A stretch of DNA of 64,000 bases from contig CACPKQ010000001.1 of NCBI GenBank assembly GCA_902634455.1, forward strand, positions 124,001 to 188,000. The letters are read 5' to 3'. The translations under genes and the position numbers were made by a program. Shown here piece by piece: positions 38,730 to 47,553 of the stretch. The stretch's first letter is position 1; the number at the start of each line of letters is the position of its first letter. The notes below the pieces were generated by a model. The model was not told where the DNA came from, made no database searches, and worked only from the letters and a program-made list of their open reading frames with translations. Origin of the DNA: an uncultured Pelagibacteraceae bacterium. GTDB taxonomy: Bacteria > Pseudomonadota > Alphaproteobacteria > Pelagibacterales > Pelagibacteraceae.

Positions 38730-39116
38730 ATGCAAAAGACAAAAATATTATTTAATATTATTAATGTAATTTTTATTGTTTTATATGTATATCCAGGGAG
38801 TATTTTGGGTTTTCTAATTTATGGAGAATTTCATAAACAACCACAAATTACCCAAGATTTTTTATCAATATCGTCAAATCACTTATATGCATTTTTTGTA
38901 TTGTCATTGATGGGGTTAATTGCCTATTACAAAAGCAAAAAAAAACTTATTATTACTTATTTAATATTAAGCTCAATAATTCTCGAGATTTTACATATAG
39001 TGATACCAAACAGATCATTTCAATACGATGACTTGTTTGGTAATATTGTTGGAGTTTTAATGTCAATTTTTTTATTTAGTATATTTAATTTTTGGAGAAA
39101 AGATGAGCACATTTGA
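38730..39116 (+). CDS. VanZ-like membrane protein
   Basis: Small membrane protein of the VanZ-like family; role unknown, the name coming from a teicoplanin-resistance accessory gene. It is 128 aa with four hydrophobic segments (about residues 7-30, 48-64, 71-89 and 105-123). The motif NRSFQYDDLFGNIVGVLMS matches the family pattern with an Asp-rich turn before a Gly-containing helix. It overlaps the next gene by 14 bases. No resistance function is implied. Confidence 0.7.
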   Translation: MQKTKILFNIINVIFIVLYVYPGSILGFLIYGEFHKQPQITQDFLSISSNHLYAFFVLSLMGLIAYYKSKKKLIITYLILSSIILEILHIVIPNRSFQYDDLFGNIVGVLMSIFLFSIFNFWRKDEHI

Positions 39117-39411
39117 TGAAAGAAAAAAAAGTTTTGAAAAAAAATTTGCACATGATGAAGAATTACAATTTAAAGTTAGTGCCCGAAGAAATAAATATAT
39201 TGGTCAATGGGTTTCACAAATTTTAGGCTATAATCCTGATCAAGAAAAAGATTACATCCAAGCAGTTATAAAGGCAGATTTTGCCGAGGTAGGGGATGAA
39301 GATGTTTTTAGAAAAGTAAAAGCTGACCTAAAAGATCATAAAATTTCAGACGAAGAAATAAGAAAAAAAATGGATGAGCTTAATGAAAAAGCTAAGTCTG
39401 AATTTAAGTAG
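39103..39411 (+). CDS. F1-ATPase inhibitor zeta subunit (DUF1476)
   Basis: Alphaproteobacterial F1-ATPase inhibitor, first characterised in Paracoccus, which blocks ATP hydrolysis by inserting its N-terminal helix into F1. It is 102 aa, all helical and highly charged, beginning with the inhibitory segment FDERKKSFEKKFAHDEE and followed by the four-helix DUF1476 domain (GYNPDQEKDYIQAVIKADFAE). It lies about 33 kb from the F1 operon, so control of the inhibitor is separate. The family match is strong; inhibition in this organism is inferred. Confidence 0.88.
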   Translation: MSTFDERKKSFEKKFAHDEELQFKVSARRNKYIGQWVSQILGYNPDQEKDYIQAVIKADFAEVGDEDVFRKVKADLKDHKISDEEIRKKMDELNEKAKSEFK

Positions 39412-39904
39412 ACTTATAATTATAACTATATTTTCTATTTCATTTTCTTATAGCAATGAGAAGAATATCACCAAAGGAAAATCCATTGTCATGGATGGAG
39501 ATACTATAAAGATTAATGGTGAACGAATTCGTTTCAGTGGAATTGATGCTCCGGAAAGCTATTTCAGGGGTAGAAAGCAAACTTGTATCGAAGATAATAA
39601 AAAAGTTTTTTGTGGAGAAATCTCCAAGGAGAAATTGATAGAAAAAATTGGAAATAATTCTGTAAATTGTAAAATTGAAAAAAATAAAGACAAATATAAA
39701 AGATCAGTGGGCGAATGTTTTATAAAAGAGGAAAGCTTATCTGTTTTTATGGTGAGAAATGGTTACGCTTTTGATTGGCCTTATTATTCAAAAGGAAAAT
39801 TTGCAAACGATCAAGAATATGCAAGGATGAACAAGCTAGGTTTTTGGAATACGAAGTTTGAGTACCCTTGGATATGGAGAGAAAAAATTAGAAAAAACAA
39901 ATGA
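39383..39904 (+). CDS. Secreted thermonuclease-like (SNase) protein
   Basis: Staphylococcal-nuclease fold, probably a periplasmic or secreted nuclease. The track start (39374) overlaps the zeta gene by 38 bases; the ATG at 39383 begins MKKLSLNLSR and leads straight into a hydrophobic signal peptide, so I use it. Active-site residues are conserved: Arg and Glu in RIRFSGIDAPES and Arg in DKYKRSVGECF. Four Cys residues could form disulfides, in line with export. It overlaps the next lipoprotein gene by 4 bases. Confidence 0.85.
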   Translation: MKKLSLNLSRLIIITIFSISFSYSNEKNITKGKSIVMDGDTIKINGERIRFSGIDAPESYFRGRKQTCIEDNKKVFCGEISKEKLIEKIGNNSVNCKIEKNKDKYKRSVGECFIKEESLSVFMVRNGYAFDWPYYSKGKFANDQEYARMNKLGFWNTKFEYPWIWREKIRKNK

Positions 39905-40491
39905 AAAAATTATTATTACTTATATTTTTTTTCTTTATATCTGCTTGTTCTTCTATTCCTAAAAATACTGCTGATGGTTGTTCAATATTTTCTGAAAGAT
40001 ATCTTTGGTATAAACATGCAAAAAAAACTGAGAAAAAATGGGGAACTCCTATTTATTTACAACTAGCAATCATAAAAATGGAATCAGATTTTGACTGGTT
40101 GGCAAAGCCTAAAAGACAGAAAATTTTTAAAGTAATACCCTACAAAAGACCTTCAAGCTCTTTTGGTTATTCACAAGCTGTTAAAGGAACATGGAAACAA
40201 TATAAGGAAGAAACTGGCAATAAATTAGCTACAAGAACTAGATTTAAAGATAGTGTAGACTTTATAGGCTGGTATACAAGTAAAACAGAAAAAATTTTAA
40301 AAATATCAAAGACAGATGCATTTAGACAGTATATTGCCTATCATGAAGGATGGGGAAATTACAAAAATTATAAAAAAAAAGAAAAAGTAATTTTGTTAGC
40401 TAAAAAAGTTCAAAATCAATCAAATAAATATAGAAGCCAGCTTGAGAAATGTAAAAGTTCTTTAAATAAAAAAAGATATATAATTTTTTAA
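39901..40491 (+). CDS. Lipoprotein with lytic-transglycosylase-like (SLT) domain
   Basis: Probable outer-membrane lipoprotein cutting peptidoglycan glycan strands. It is 196 aa. A signal peptide ends in a lipobox FISAC at about residue 16. The lysozyme-like core has a candidate catalytic Glu in IIKMESDFDW, SSSFGYSQAVKGTWKQY, and a late YIAYHEGWGNY, in the order of SLT-type enzymes. It starts inside the nuclease gene. The transglycosylase activity is inferred from the fold pattern only. Confidence 0.75.
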   Translation: MKKLLLLIFFFFISACSSIPKNTADGCSIFSERYLWYKHAKKTEKKWGTPIYLQLAIIKMESDFDWLAKPKRQKIFKVIPYKRPSSSFGYSQAVKGTWKQYKEETGNKLATRTRFKDSVDFIGWYTSKTEKILKISKTDAFRQYIAYHEGWGNYKNYKKKEKVILLAKKVQNQSNKYRSQLEKCKSSLNKKRYIIF

Positions 40492-43400
40492 CGAAGTTGT
40501 TTTTTTAGCTCTATATCAATAGCATCAATTCTTTTTGTATTTTTAGCTAACGTTGAGTACATCGTTGGAGTTACATACAATGTAAAAAATGTCGAAATTA
40601 CCATTCCACCTAATATTGTAGCTCCAACAGCTAATCTAGATCCTTCGCCTGCTCCAGGTCCTATATTTCCTACAATAAGTGGTATCATTGCAATCATAGT
40701 ACTCAAAGAAGTCATTATTATAGGTCTAAATCTTAATTCACATGCCTCTTTAATAGAGCTCTCAATATTTTTTCCAGTTGCTCTTAATTGATTGGCATAA
40801 TCAACAATTAAAATACTATTTTTCGTTGAAATACCAATAAGAATTACAAGTGCAATTTGAGAGAAAATATTTATTGAGCTATTTAAAAATAAAATAAATA
40901 CTAAGCCTCCAAATACTGCTAACGGAACAGTGAGCACAATAATAAAAGGGTGTACAAATGAATTAAATGTTGCTGCCATCACTAAATATGCAGTTAAAAG
41001 AGCCAATGCAAAAATGATATATAATTCATTGCTAGTTTCCTTTAATTCTTCTGATTTGCCTTTCCATGTTATTTGTTTTTCAGGCGCAACCTCAGACATA
41101 GTTTTTTCTAAATATTTCATTGCTTCCGTTAAAGTGTAACTTTCATTTATATTTGCTGATATAGTAACTGCTCTTTGCCTATTATATCTAGATAATTTGT
41201 TTGCAGAACCTTCTTCTTTAAAATTAACTATATTTGCTAAAGAAATCAATTTACCAGTATTTTCTGATCTGATAAAAATCTTACTTAGGCCTTCTTTGTC
41301 TTTTCTATCTTTCAGGTATTGTTGTAATATGATTGGATATTCTTTTCCAAGTTTATTAAATTTTGTAACAGTTTTGCCTCCATAAAGAGTTTCAAGTGTT
41401 TGACCAATGGATTGAGTTGAAACTCCTAAATCTTTAGCTTTATTCTTATTTATAATTAATTTTATTTCAGGTTTATTTCTTGAATAATCAGATTCTATTC
41501 TTGATAAATTTACATTTCTTCTCATTAAATTAATGACTTGAGATTGTACATTTTCTAACTCTTCATAATTATTGCCCAAAATAACCATTTGAACTGGTTT
41601 ATTGTAATTTGAAACTCTTATAGCTTGTGGAGAAATTGGAAAAGCTAAAGTTTGAGGAACTGTAACAATTTTTCCAATTGCTTTTCTCATAACAATTTGA
41701 GAATTTTCACTTCTGTTTTTCCAGTGATTTAGTAAAGCAATAATTAAAAAACTATTATCTGATCCAAACCCAGGAACTATCATTAGAAATCTATTGTAAG
41801 GACTATCTTCTGTTTTTAGAAGTGGAATAAGTCTTTGCTCTACATCTTCTGCTCTTTTCTGGGTATATTGAAAAGAACTACCTTCATCAGTAAAACCTAT
41901 TACTAAATAAGCCCCCCTATCTTCTAATGGTAAAAGTTCTTTTTTTGCAAAATTATATAAAATTGCCGATCCAAAAATAATTAATATTAGGAATGTGATA
42001 ATTGTTTTTTTTTTATCCAACCAAAACCTTAGGGTATCTTGATAGAATCCTGAAAAACCTTTAAAAAATTTATCAAATTTAACAACAAAAAAATTCGATT
42101 TTGTTTTTTTATTTAAAAATTTACTACCTAGCATTGGTGACAAAGTAAGAGCAACAAAAGATGAAACAACAATAGCAAAAGATAGCGCAATAGCCGTTTC
42201 TTTAAATAAGGTTCCTGCTATTCCTTGTATAAAAATTAGAGGTAAAAAAACTGCGACTAAAATTAATGTAGTTGCAATAATTGCAAAAGTTATTTGCTTT
42301 GAACCTTTGTAAGCTGCCACTAAAGGAGTTTCGCCATTTTCTATTCTTCTATAAATTGCATCAGTCATTATCACCGAGTCGTCAGTAATTATTCCTATTG
42401 CTAAAATAAAACTTAGTAGAACAAAAATATTAATTGATAATCCAAATAAATAGATTCCTAAAAAAGTGGCAATTAGACTTACAGGTAGGGCTATAGCTGG
42501 TACAATAACTGCTTTTAAGTTTCCAAGAAATAAATAAATAATTGCAACGACTAATACAAAAGCAATTATTAAAGTTTTATATACTTCATTAATTGCTGCA
42601 CCAATATAAGTGGCTCTGTTAAAGGCAATTTCAAGATTTAACCCTTCTGGCAGATTTTTTTTTACTTCTTTGATTTTTTTTTTTATTTCTTTTGAAAGCT
42701 CAACTGTTGATGCACCAGTTCTAGCATAAATACCAATTCCTACAGTTTTCAGATTTAAAGCATCTTTACTTTGTGCTCTAAACAAAGCTTTTTCAGAAAC
42801 TGGTCCAAATTCTATATTGGCAACATCTTCTAACCTAACTAAATTGCCTTTGGTTTTTCTTATTGGTAGTTGTTTTAATTTTTCAAGATCGTTGTAAGAT
42901 TTATCTAAATTTATTGTTAAATCTATATTGTTTGACTCTAACGTCCCAGCTGGCAAACTAACATTTTCATTTCTTAGAGAATTTTCAACTTCTTGAATGG
43001 TTAAATCGTTAGCAGCTAATTTTATGGGATCTATCCATACTCTAACACTAAGTTCTCTTAGTCCTCCTACTAAAATTCTTCCAACATTTTTAACACTTGA
43101 AAATTGATCTACCAAATATCTTTCAGCATAATCTCCAAGCTCTAAGTCGCTCCATGTAGACGAAGATAAAGCTAACCACATCGTAGTTGTAAAACCAGCT
43201 GCTTGCTTAAGAATTTGAGGAGGTTTAGACTCCGATGGTAGTGCATCAACTACTCTTGCAACTCTTTCTCTAATATCATTTGCGGCATCATCTAAGTCAA
43301 TTTCAGTTTCAAATTCTACATTTATAGTGCTTTTTCCATTTTCAGATTTTGAATCAATATTTTTAATTCCTTCAGCTCCACCAATTACATCCTCAATTAC

Positions 43401-43598
43401 TTGAGTTACTTCTTCATCGATTATTGGAGCTGACGCAGAACTGTATTCAACTTTAATTTGTACAACAGGTGGTTGCAACCCGGAGGGAAGTTCTCTTACA
43501 GGCAATTTCCAAAAAACAAAAATACCAAATACAATTAAAATCAATGAAAAAACCCATGCAACAGCTGGTCTTCTTATGCTTACATCAGTTATATACAT
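40488..43598 (-). CDS. RND-family efflux transporter, inner-membrane pump
   Basis: AcrB/MexB-type proton-driven exporter. It is 1036 aa, full length, with N-terminal RRPAVAWVFSLILIVFGIFVF helix, two large periplasmic loops and twelve membrane segments. The proton-relay Asp pair is in GIITDDSVIM and the matching Lys-bearing repeat in the second half is GISTKNSILIVDYANQLR. It is followed upstream by its adaptor gene (2-base gap). No TolC-type channel is encoded nearby. Substrate unknown; the sequence is nearer the hydrophobe/amphiphile branch than heavy-metal pumps (by general look only). Confidence 0.93.
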   Translation of the reverse strand: MYITDVSIRRPAVAWVFSLILIVFGIFVFWKLPVRELPSGLQPPVVQIKVEYSSASAPIIDEEVTQVIEDVIGGAEGIKNIDSKSENGKSTINVEFETEIDLDDAANDIRERVARVVDALPSESKPPQILKQAAGFTTTMWLALSSSTWSDLELGDYAERYLVDQFSSVKNVGRILVGGLRELSVRVWIDPIKLAANDLTIQEVENSLRNENVSLPAGTLESNNIDLTINLDKSYNDLEKLKQLPIRKTKGNLVRLEDVANIEFGPVSEKALFRAQSKDALNLKTVGIGIYARTGASTVELSKEIKKKIKEVKKNLPEGLNLEIAFNRATYIGAAINEVYKTLIIAFVLVVAIIYLFLGNLKAVIVPAIALPVSLIATFLGIYLFGLSINIFVLLSFILAIGIITDDSVIMTDAIYRRIENGETPLVAAYKGSKQITFAIIATTLILVAVFLPLIFIQGIAGTLFKETAIALSFAIVVSSFVALTLSPMLGSKFLNKKTKSNFFVVKFDKFFKGFSGFYQDTLRFWLDKKKTIITFLILIIFGSAILYNFAKKELLPLEDRGAYLVIGFTDEGSSFQYTQKRAEDVEQRLIPLLKTEDSPYNRFLMIVPGFGSDNSFLIIALLNHWKNRSENSQIVMRKAIGKIVTVPQTLAFPISPQAIRVSNYNKPVQMVILGNNYEELENVQSQVINLMRRNVNLSRIESDYSRNKPEIKLIINKNKAKDLGVSTQSIGQTLETLYGGKTVTKFNKLGKEYPIILQQYLKDRKDKEGLSKIFIRSENTGKLISLANIVNFKEEGSANKLSRYNRQRAVTISANINESYTLTEAMKYLEKTMSEVAPEKQITWKGKSEELKETSNELYIIFALALLTAYLVMAATFNSFVHPFIIVLTVPLAVFGGLVFILFLNSSINIFSQIALVILIGISTKNSILIVDYANQLRATGKNIESSIKEACELRFRPIIMTSLSTMIAMIPLIVGNIGPGAGEGSRLAVGATILGGMVISTFFTLYVTPTMYSTLAKNTKRIDAIDIELKKQLR

Positions 43599-43600
43599 TT

Positions 43601-44476
43601 TTATTTTTTTATAGGTTTAATTTGTCCCCTTGGTCTAACTTTTTTTAAACCTTCAGCAACAATTAGATCACCCTCAACTAAGCCAGATAAAACTTCTACA
43701 TTTCCTTTGCTTCTTGATCCAATAATAATTTCAGCTCTATTAGTAATATTTTCAGTAGAGACTTTATAAACATATGCTTTATTTCCTTCTAGCATGATGC
43801 TTGTATCGGGAACACTTAAAGAGTTTCTTTCATTATATTTAACTGTTACTTCAAGAAGGGATCCAGGAATTAATTCAAAGTTTTTGTTTTCAATTTTAAT
43901 TCTTGTTAACAAACTTCTTGTGTCCGCATTTATCCTACTAGATACAGTATCAATCTCTCCATTATAAATTTTGTTTTTATAGCCTGAAAATTTAGCCTCA
44001 ATTGGTAACCCTTTTTTGATAGCTACTGCAAAAGTTTCTGGAATTTTGATATCACAAAAAATAATTGAGCTGTCATCTAAAGTTAATATTATTAGATTTT
44101 CAGATCCTAATACATCTTCAGACAAACCTCTTTTTCCAATTATTCCATCAAAGGGAGCTATGATATTTCCACTTTTAACCTTTATAATTTTTTCGCCTTT
44201 TTTCACGTATTTATTAATTTCTAAATCTGCAATTAATTCACTTTTTTTTATTCTAAATGATTTTGTTTTTCTTGGAACTGCTGTGCCAAAGCTTTGTATT
44301 TTTTCATAAAACTTATTTGTAGCTACTTCTGCAACAATTATACCAGGAGGTGGTCTTTTACTGAATTTTTTTTGGAAATGCATTCCAATCATTGTTCTTG
44401 CAATTATTACTCCTGCTATAATTAAAAAGAATACAGTTATTATTGAAATAATTTTAGTTGATCTTTTCATTTTCAT
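43601..44476 (-). CDS. RND periplasmic adaptor (membrane fusion protein), short form
   Basis: Adaptor linking the RND pump to the outer membrane. It is only 291 aa against a usual 350-400. It has an N-terminal membrane anchor (residues ~8-28), the first lipoyl half ending VKKGEKIIKVKSG, and then immediately the second half IIAPFDGIIGKRG. The long alpha-helical hairpin that normally sits between the halves and touches TolC is missing. The beta-barrel and membrane-proximal regions follow (VNVxV-like SLSVPDTSIM, VLSGLVEGDLIVAEGL). The ORF is uninterrupted, so this is a design difference, not a frameshift. Confidence 0.88.
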   Translation of the reverse strand: MKMKRSTKIISIITVFFLIIAGVIIARTMIGMHFQKKFSKRPPPGIIVAEVATNKFYEKIQSFGTAVPRKTKSFRIKKSELIADLEINKYVKKGEKIIKVKSGNIIAPFDGIIGKRGLSEDVLGSENLIILTLDDSSIIFCDIKIPETFAVAIKKGLPIEAKFSGYKNKIYNGEIDTVSSRINADTRSLLTRIKIENKNFELIPGSLLEVTVKYNERNSLSVPDTSIMLEGNKAYVYKVSTENITNRAEIIIGSRSKGNVEVLSGLVEGDLIVAEGLKKVRPRGQIKPIKK

Positions 44477-45288
44477 TTTTTTCCATATTCTGCCCAGGAA
44501 CCATCATAAATAATTGGAACATATTTATTATTAATTAAAGAATAAGCAAGCGCTAAAACAGTTGCTGTAATTCCTGAACCACATGAAAAAACTACATGTT
44601 TTGGTAATTTTGGTCCAAAAATATTATTAAATTTTTTTTTAATTTCTCTTTTATCTTTAAAAGTATGATTTTCATTAATTAATTCTTTAAATGGAAGGCA
44701 AAAGGAACTTGGTATGGATCCACTTTTAACATCGTTTCTAGGCTCAGGTTCTTTTCCTTCAAATCTTTCTTTGCTTCTTGCGTCAACTAACTCAAAATTT
44801 TTATTTAAAATATTATTTTCAACTTGTTTTTTATTAATTACTAAATTTATTTTTTCTTCAGTAGTATATTTTGAGGCATAAATTTTGGTATACTTATTTG
44901 TTGTGGGTTTTTTCTCTCTTTTCCAATTTTTTAACCCTCCATCAAGAACATGTACAAGATTTTGTTTATGGCCAAAATAAATAAAGCTATACCAAAGCCT
45001 ACAGGAACTAATTAATTCTGAATTATCATATATTACGATTTCATCGTTGTTTGTAATTCCAAGTAATGAAATAATTTTTTCCCAGGCATTTTTATCTGGC
45101 AACATATGAGGAAGGTTTGTATTTTGTTCAGAATTTTTATCTAAATCAAAAAAAATAGCATTTGTAATATGTTCTTGGGTGTATTCATTATAAGGATCTC
45201 TATTTACATTTGGCAAGTGCCAAGAACAATCTAATATTTTAACTTTATTTATATTTTTTTCTAACCATTCAGATGAAACTAAAGACAT
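44473..45288 (-). CDS. sseA: 3-mercaptopyruvate/thiosulfate sulfurtransferase
   Basis: Two-domain rhodanese. It is 271 aa. The N-terminal inactive rhodanese domain holds ILDCSWHLP and VIYDN; the C-terminal catalytic domain holds LVDARSKERF and the active Cys loop FSCGSGITAT. The CGSGxTA form is typical of mercaptopyruvate sulfurtransferases, while thiosulfate-preferring enzymes have CRKGVT. It overlaps msrA by one base and the RND adaptor by four. Confidence 0.9.
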   Translation of the reverse strand: MSLVSSEWLEKNINKVKILDCSWHLPNVNRDPYNEYTQEHITNAIFFDLDKNSEQNTNLPHMLPDKNAWEKIISLLGITNNDEIVIYDNSELISSCRLWYSFIYFGHKQNLVHVLDGGLKNWKREKKPTTNKYTKIYASKYTTEEKINLVINKKQVENNILNKNFELVDARSKERFEGKEPEPRNDVKSGSIPSSFCLPFKELINENHTFKDKREIKKKFNNIFGPKLPKHVVFSCGSGITATVLALAYSLINNKYVPIIYDGSWAEYGKK

Positions 45289-45734
45289 TAAAATTTTTTT
45301 TCTAAATATTTTTGATGATAATCTTCTGCTTTACAATAATTTTTTAATTTAGAAATTGTTGTAACTATTTTTCCATCAAATTTTTTGTCATAATGTTTTA
45401 AAACATTTGTAGCAATTTTTTTTTGATTTTCACTTAAGTAGAATATTTCACTTCTATATTGTGTTCCTATATCGGGGCCTTGTTTATTTAAAGTAGTTGG
45501 ATTATGAATTTCAAAAAAATGATTTAAAATTTTTTCATAAGAAATTTTTGAGTTATCAAACTCTATTTTTACAACTTCTGCATGATTGGTTTTTCCAGAA
45601 CAAACTTCTTTGTAGTTTGTTTCGTCCGAGTTACCACCACAATATCCAACTTCAGTACGAACAACTCCATTTAATTTACTGAATTTAATTTCAGGTCCCC
45701 AAAAACATCCAAGAGCTAATACTGCTATTTCCAT
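45288..45734 (-). CDS. msrA: Peptide methionine sulfoxide reductase MsrA
   Basis: Reduces S-methionine sulfoxide in proteins. It is 148 aa, a short form. The catalytic Cys motif GCFWGPE is near the N-terminus, preceded by IAVLALG, and VVRTEVGYCGG, YKEVCSGKTNHAEVV, DIGTQYRSEIFY and KAEDYHQKYLEK identify the family. Resolving Cys residues are probably those in the C-terminal half. Joined to sseA by a one-base overlap, both enzymes dealing with sulfur chemistry. Confidence 0.95.
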   Translation of the reverse strand: MEIAVLALGCFWGPEIKFSKLNGVVRTEVGYCGGNSDETNYKEVCSGKTNHAEVVKIEFDNSKISYEKILNHFFEIHNPTTLNKQGPDIGTQYRSEIFYLSENQKKIATNVLKHYDKKFDGKIVTTISKLKNYCKAEDYHQKYLEKKF

Positions 45735-45767
45735 TGATTATTGTTTTATTTAATTTAAGTTAATATC

Positions 45768-46649
45768 ATGCTTTCCAAAAATCAATTGGGCTTTTTGTAC
45801 ATGTTTATATCTATATGTGCATTTTCTGTAATGGATTTAATTGTCAAATGGTCAGAAAATTATCCTGTTGGAGAAGTATTATTTTTTAGAGGTTTATTTG
45901 GAATGATTACAATTTTTTTTATAATTCCGAGGGAAAAATTTTTAAGTTTTTATAAAACAAATAGACCTATGTTGCATTTTAAAAGATGTATAGCTGGTTT
46001 AATTGCAATAGTAGCTATTTTTATTGCTTTAAGAAATCTTCCTTTGGCTACAGTTGTAAGCATTTCATTTGCTGCACCAATTTTTACTACGATTATGTCT
46101 ATATTTTTTTTAAGTGAAAAAGTTGGATTATATAGATGGATAGCAGTAGTTGTTGGATTTATTGGAATATTAATAATTTCACAACCAGGATTTAGTTCAT
46201 TTAATATTTACTACATTTATCCAGTTATTTTTTGTTTTGGTCTTTCGTATGTGGCAATTGCAATAAAAAAACTATCTTCAACCGAACCGGTTTGGCTCAT
46301 AGGTTTTTACTTTTCTTTTTCAATAATGATTTTAAGTTTTTTTACTTTGCAACATGGATGGATATTTCCAGATTTATTAGATTTATTTTTGTTATCTATG
46401 GTTGGAATTTTAGGAGGTTTGGCAAATTTGTGGTTAACTCAATCATATAAATATTCTGATGTTTCTCTTGTTACACCTATTAAATATTTAGCATTAGTTT
46501 TTGCAATAATATTTGGATATATATTTTGGGAGGAAATACCTACGATTAAAACTTTAATTGGAGCTTTTTTGGTTGTTGTATCTTCAGTGATAATCTTCAG
46601 AAGAGAAATTTATCATAATAAACAAGTGTCCATAGCACGTCATGAGTAG
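45768..46649 (+). CDS. DMT-superfamily (EamA) transporter
   Basis: Drug/metabolite transporter family. It is 293 aa with ten hydrophobic segments forming two EamA repeats (about residues 5-140 and 150-285). NLPLATVVSISFAAPIFTTIMSIFFLSEKVGLYRWIA and the C-terminal YSDVSLVTPIKYLALVFAIIFGYIFWEE are the characteristic repeat ends. The substrate cannot be named; members export amino acids, nucleobases or other metabolites. It overlaps the glycosylase gene by 8 bases. Confidence 0.85.
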   Translation: MLSKNQLGFLYMFISICAFSVMDLIVKWSENYPVGEVLFFRGLFGMITIFFIIPREKFLSFYKTNRPMLHFKRCIAGLIAIVAIFIALRNLPLATVVSISFAAPIFTTIMSIFFLSEKVGLYRWIAVVVGFIGILIISQPGFSSFNIYYIYPVIFCFGLSYVAIAIKKLSSTEPVWLIGFYFSFSIMILSFFTLQHGWIFPDLLDLFLLSMVGILGGLANLWLTQSYKYSDVSLVTPIKYLALVFAIIFGYIFWEEIPTIKTLIGAFLVVVSSVIIFRREIYHNKQVSIARHE

Positions 46650-47268
46650 CCCTCCAAAATATTGGTATAAAGCAAAAAAAATACTTTCTAAAAATGATCC
46701 TGTATTAAAAAAAATTATTAAGAAATTTAATAAAGGATTTTTAAAAACTAGAAATAATCCTTTTTTTTCACTTTGTAGGACAATAGTGGGACAACAAATA
46801 TCTACAAAAGCTGCGGACTCAATATGGATTAAATTTGAAAAAAAATGTAAAAAAAAAATAGCTCCTAAAATAGTTTTAAAATTATCAAGAACTACATTAA
46901 GAAGTGTAGGGCTATCTAAGCAAAAAATAGGCTATTTAAAAAATGTAGCTCTAAGCTTTAAAAATAAATCCTTTAAAATTAAAGAACTAAAGAAAATGGA
47001 AGATGATTCGGCCATTGAATATATTACCCAATTGAAAGGACTAGGCGTCTGGAGTGCGCAAATGTTTTTAATGTTTAATTTAAATAGACCAGACATATTT
47101 CCTGTTAAAGATATAGGTTTAATAAGAGCAATATCAAAAAACTATAATGTTTCGTATCCTCCAAGTAAGAGATTTTTGGATAAAATTTCAAAGTTACATT
47201 CGGGTTATAGGAGTGTTTTTACCTGGTATATGTGGAGAAGCATAGATCCTGTTGATGTTGAATATTAA
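46642..47268 (+). CDS. DNA-3-methyladenine glycosylase II (AlkA-like, HhH-GPD)
   Basis: Base-excision repair glycosylase that removes alkylated purines. It is 208 aa, lacking the N-terminal domain of E. coli AlkA. IVGQQISTKAADSIW is the family opening, the helix-hairpin-helix is ITQLKGLGVWSAQMFLMF, and the catalytic Asp lies in FPVKDIGLIRAI. The C-terminus RSVFTWYMWRSID matches the conserved WRPYRSxAAWYLW-type end. Convergent with the DUF1330 gene, overlapping 4 bases. Confidence 0.9.
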   Translation: MSSPPKYWYKAKKILSKNDPVLKKIIKKFNKGFLKTRNNPFFSLCRTIVGQQISTKAADSIWIKFEKKCKKKIAPKIVLKLSRTTLRSVGLSKQKIGYLKNVALSFKNKSFKIKELKKMEDDSAIEYITQLKGLGVWSAQMFLMFNLNRPDIFPVKDIGLIRAISKNYNVSYPPSKRFLDKISKLHSGYRSVFTWYMWRSIDPVDVEY

Positions 47269-47552
47269 GCGCCTTCAATAATTTGATAATTTCTCTTTGC
47301 TGTATCTCCAAGTATTTTTTTTGCTTCTTGATATTCTTTTGAATGATAAAATTTTTTTGCCATATCAACACTTGAAAATTCTAAAATAACTGTTCTTGGG
47401 GATGATGATCCTTCAATACATTCACTTTTTCCACCTCTAACTAAAATTTTTCCAGAATATTTTTTTACTGCGATTCCTGCTTTTTCTGCATATTCCTTTA
47501 AAATTTTATTATCATTTATTTTTTCATATACAGCAATAATATATCCTTTCAT
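47265..47552 (-). CDS. DUF1330 protein
   Basis: Small ferredoxin-like-fold protein of the DUF1330 family, function unknown. It is 95 aa. GYIIAVYEKINDNKILKEYAEKAG, ILVRGG and VILEFSSVDMAKKFYHSKEYQEAKKI are the pattern of the family (xxFpsxexAxxwyxSxeYq). It lies one base after the GT17-like gene on the same strand as that gene and uraD. Confidence 0.8.
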   Translation of the reverse strand: MKGYIIAVYEKINDNKILKEYAEKAGIAVKKYSGKILVRGGKSECIEGSSSPRTVILEFSSVDMAKKFYHSKEYQEAKKILGDTAKRNYQIIEGA

Positions 47553-47553
47553 A

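Noticed and set aside
44016-44309. Plus-strand ORF of 97 aa within the RND adaptor gene
   Set aside because: Shadow ORF opposite a motif-bearing gene; no independent signal. The short adaptor is therefore not explained by an overlapping gene.
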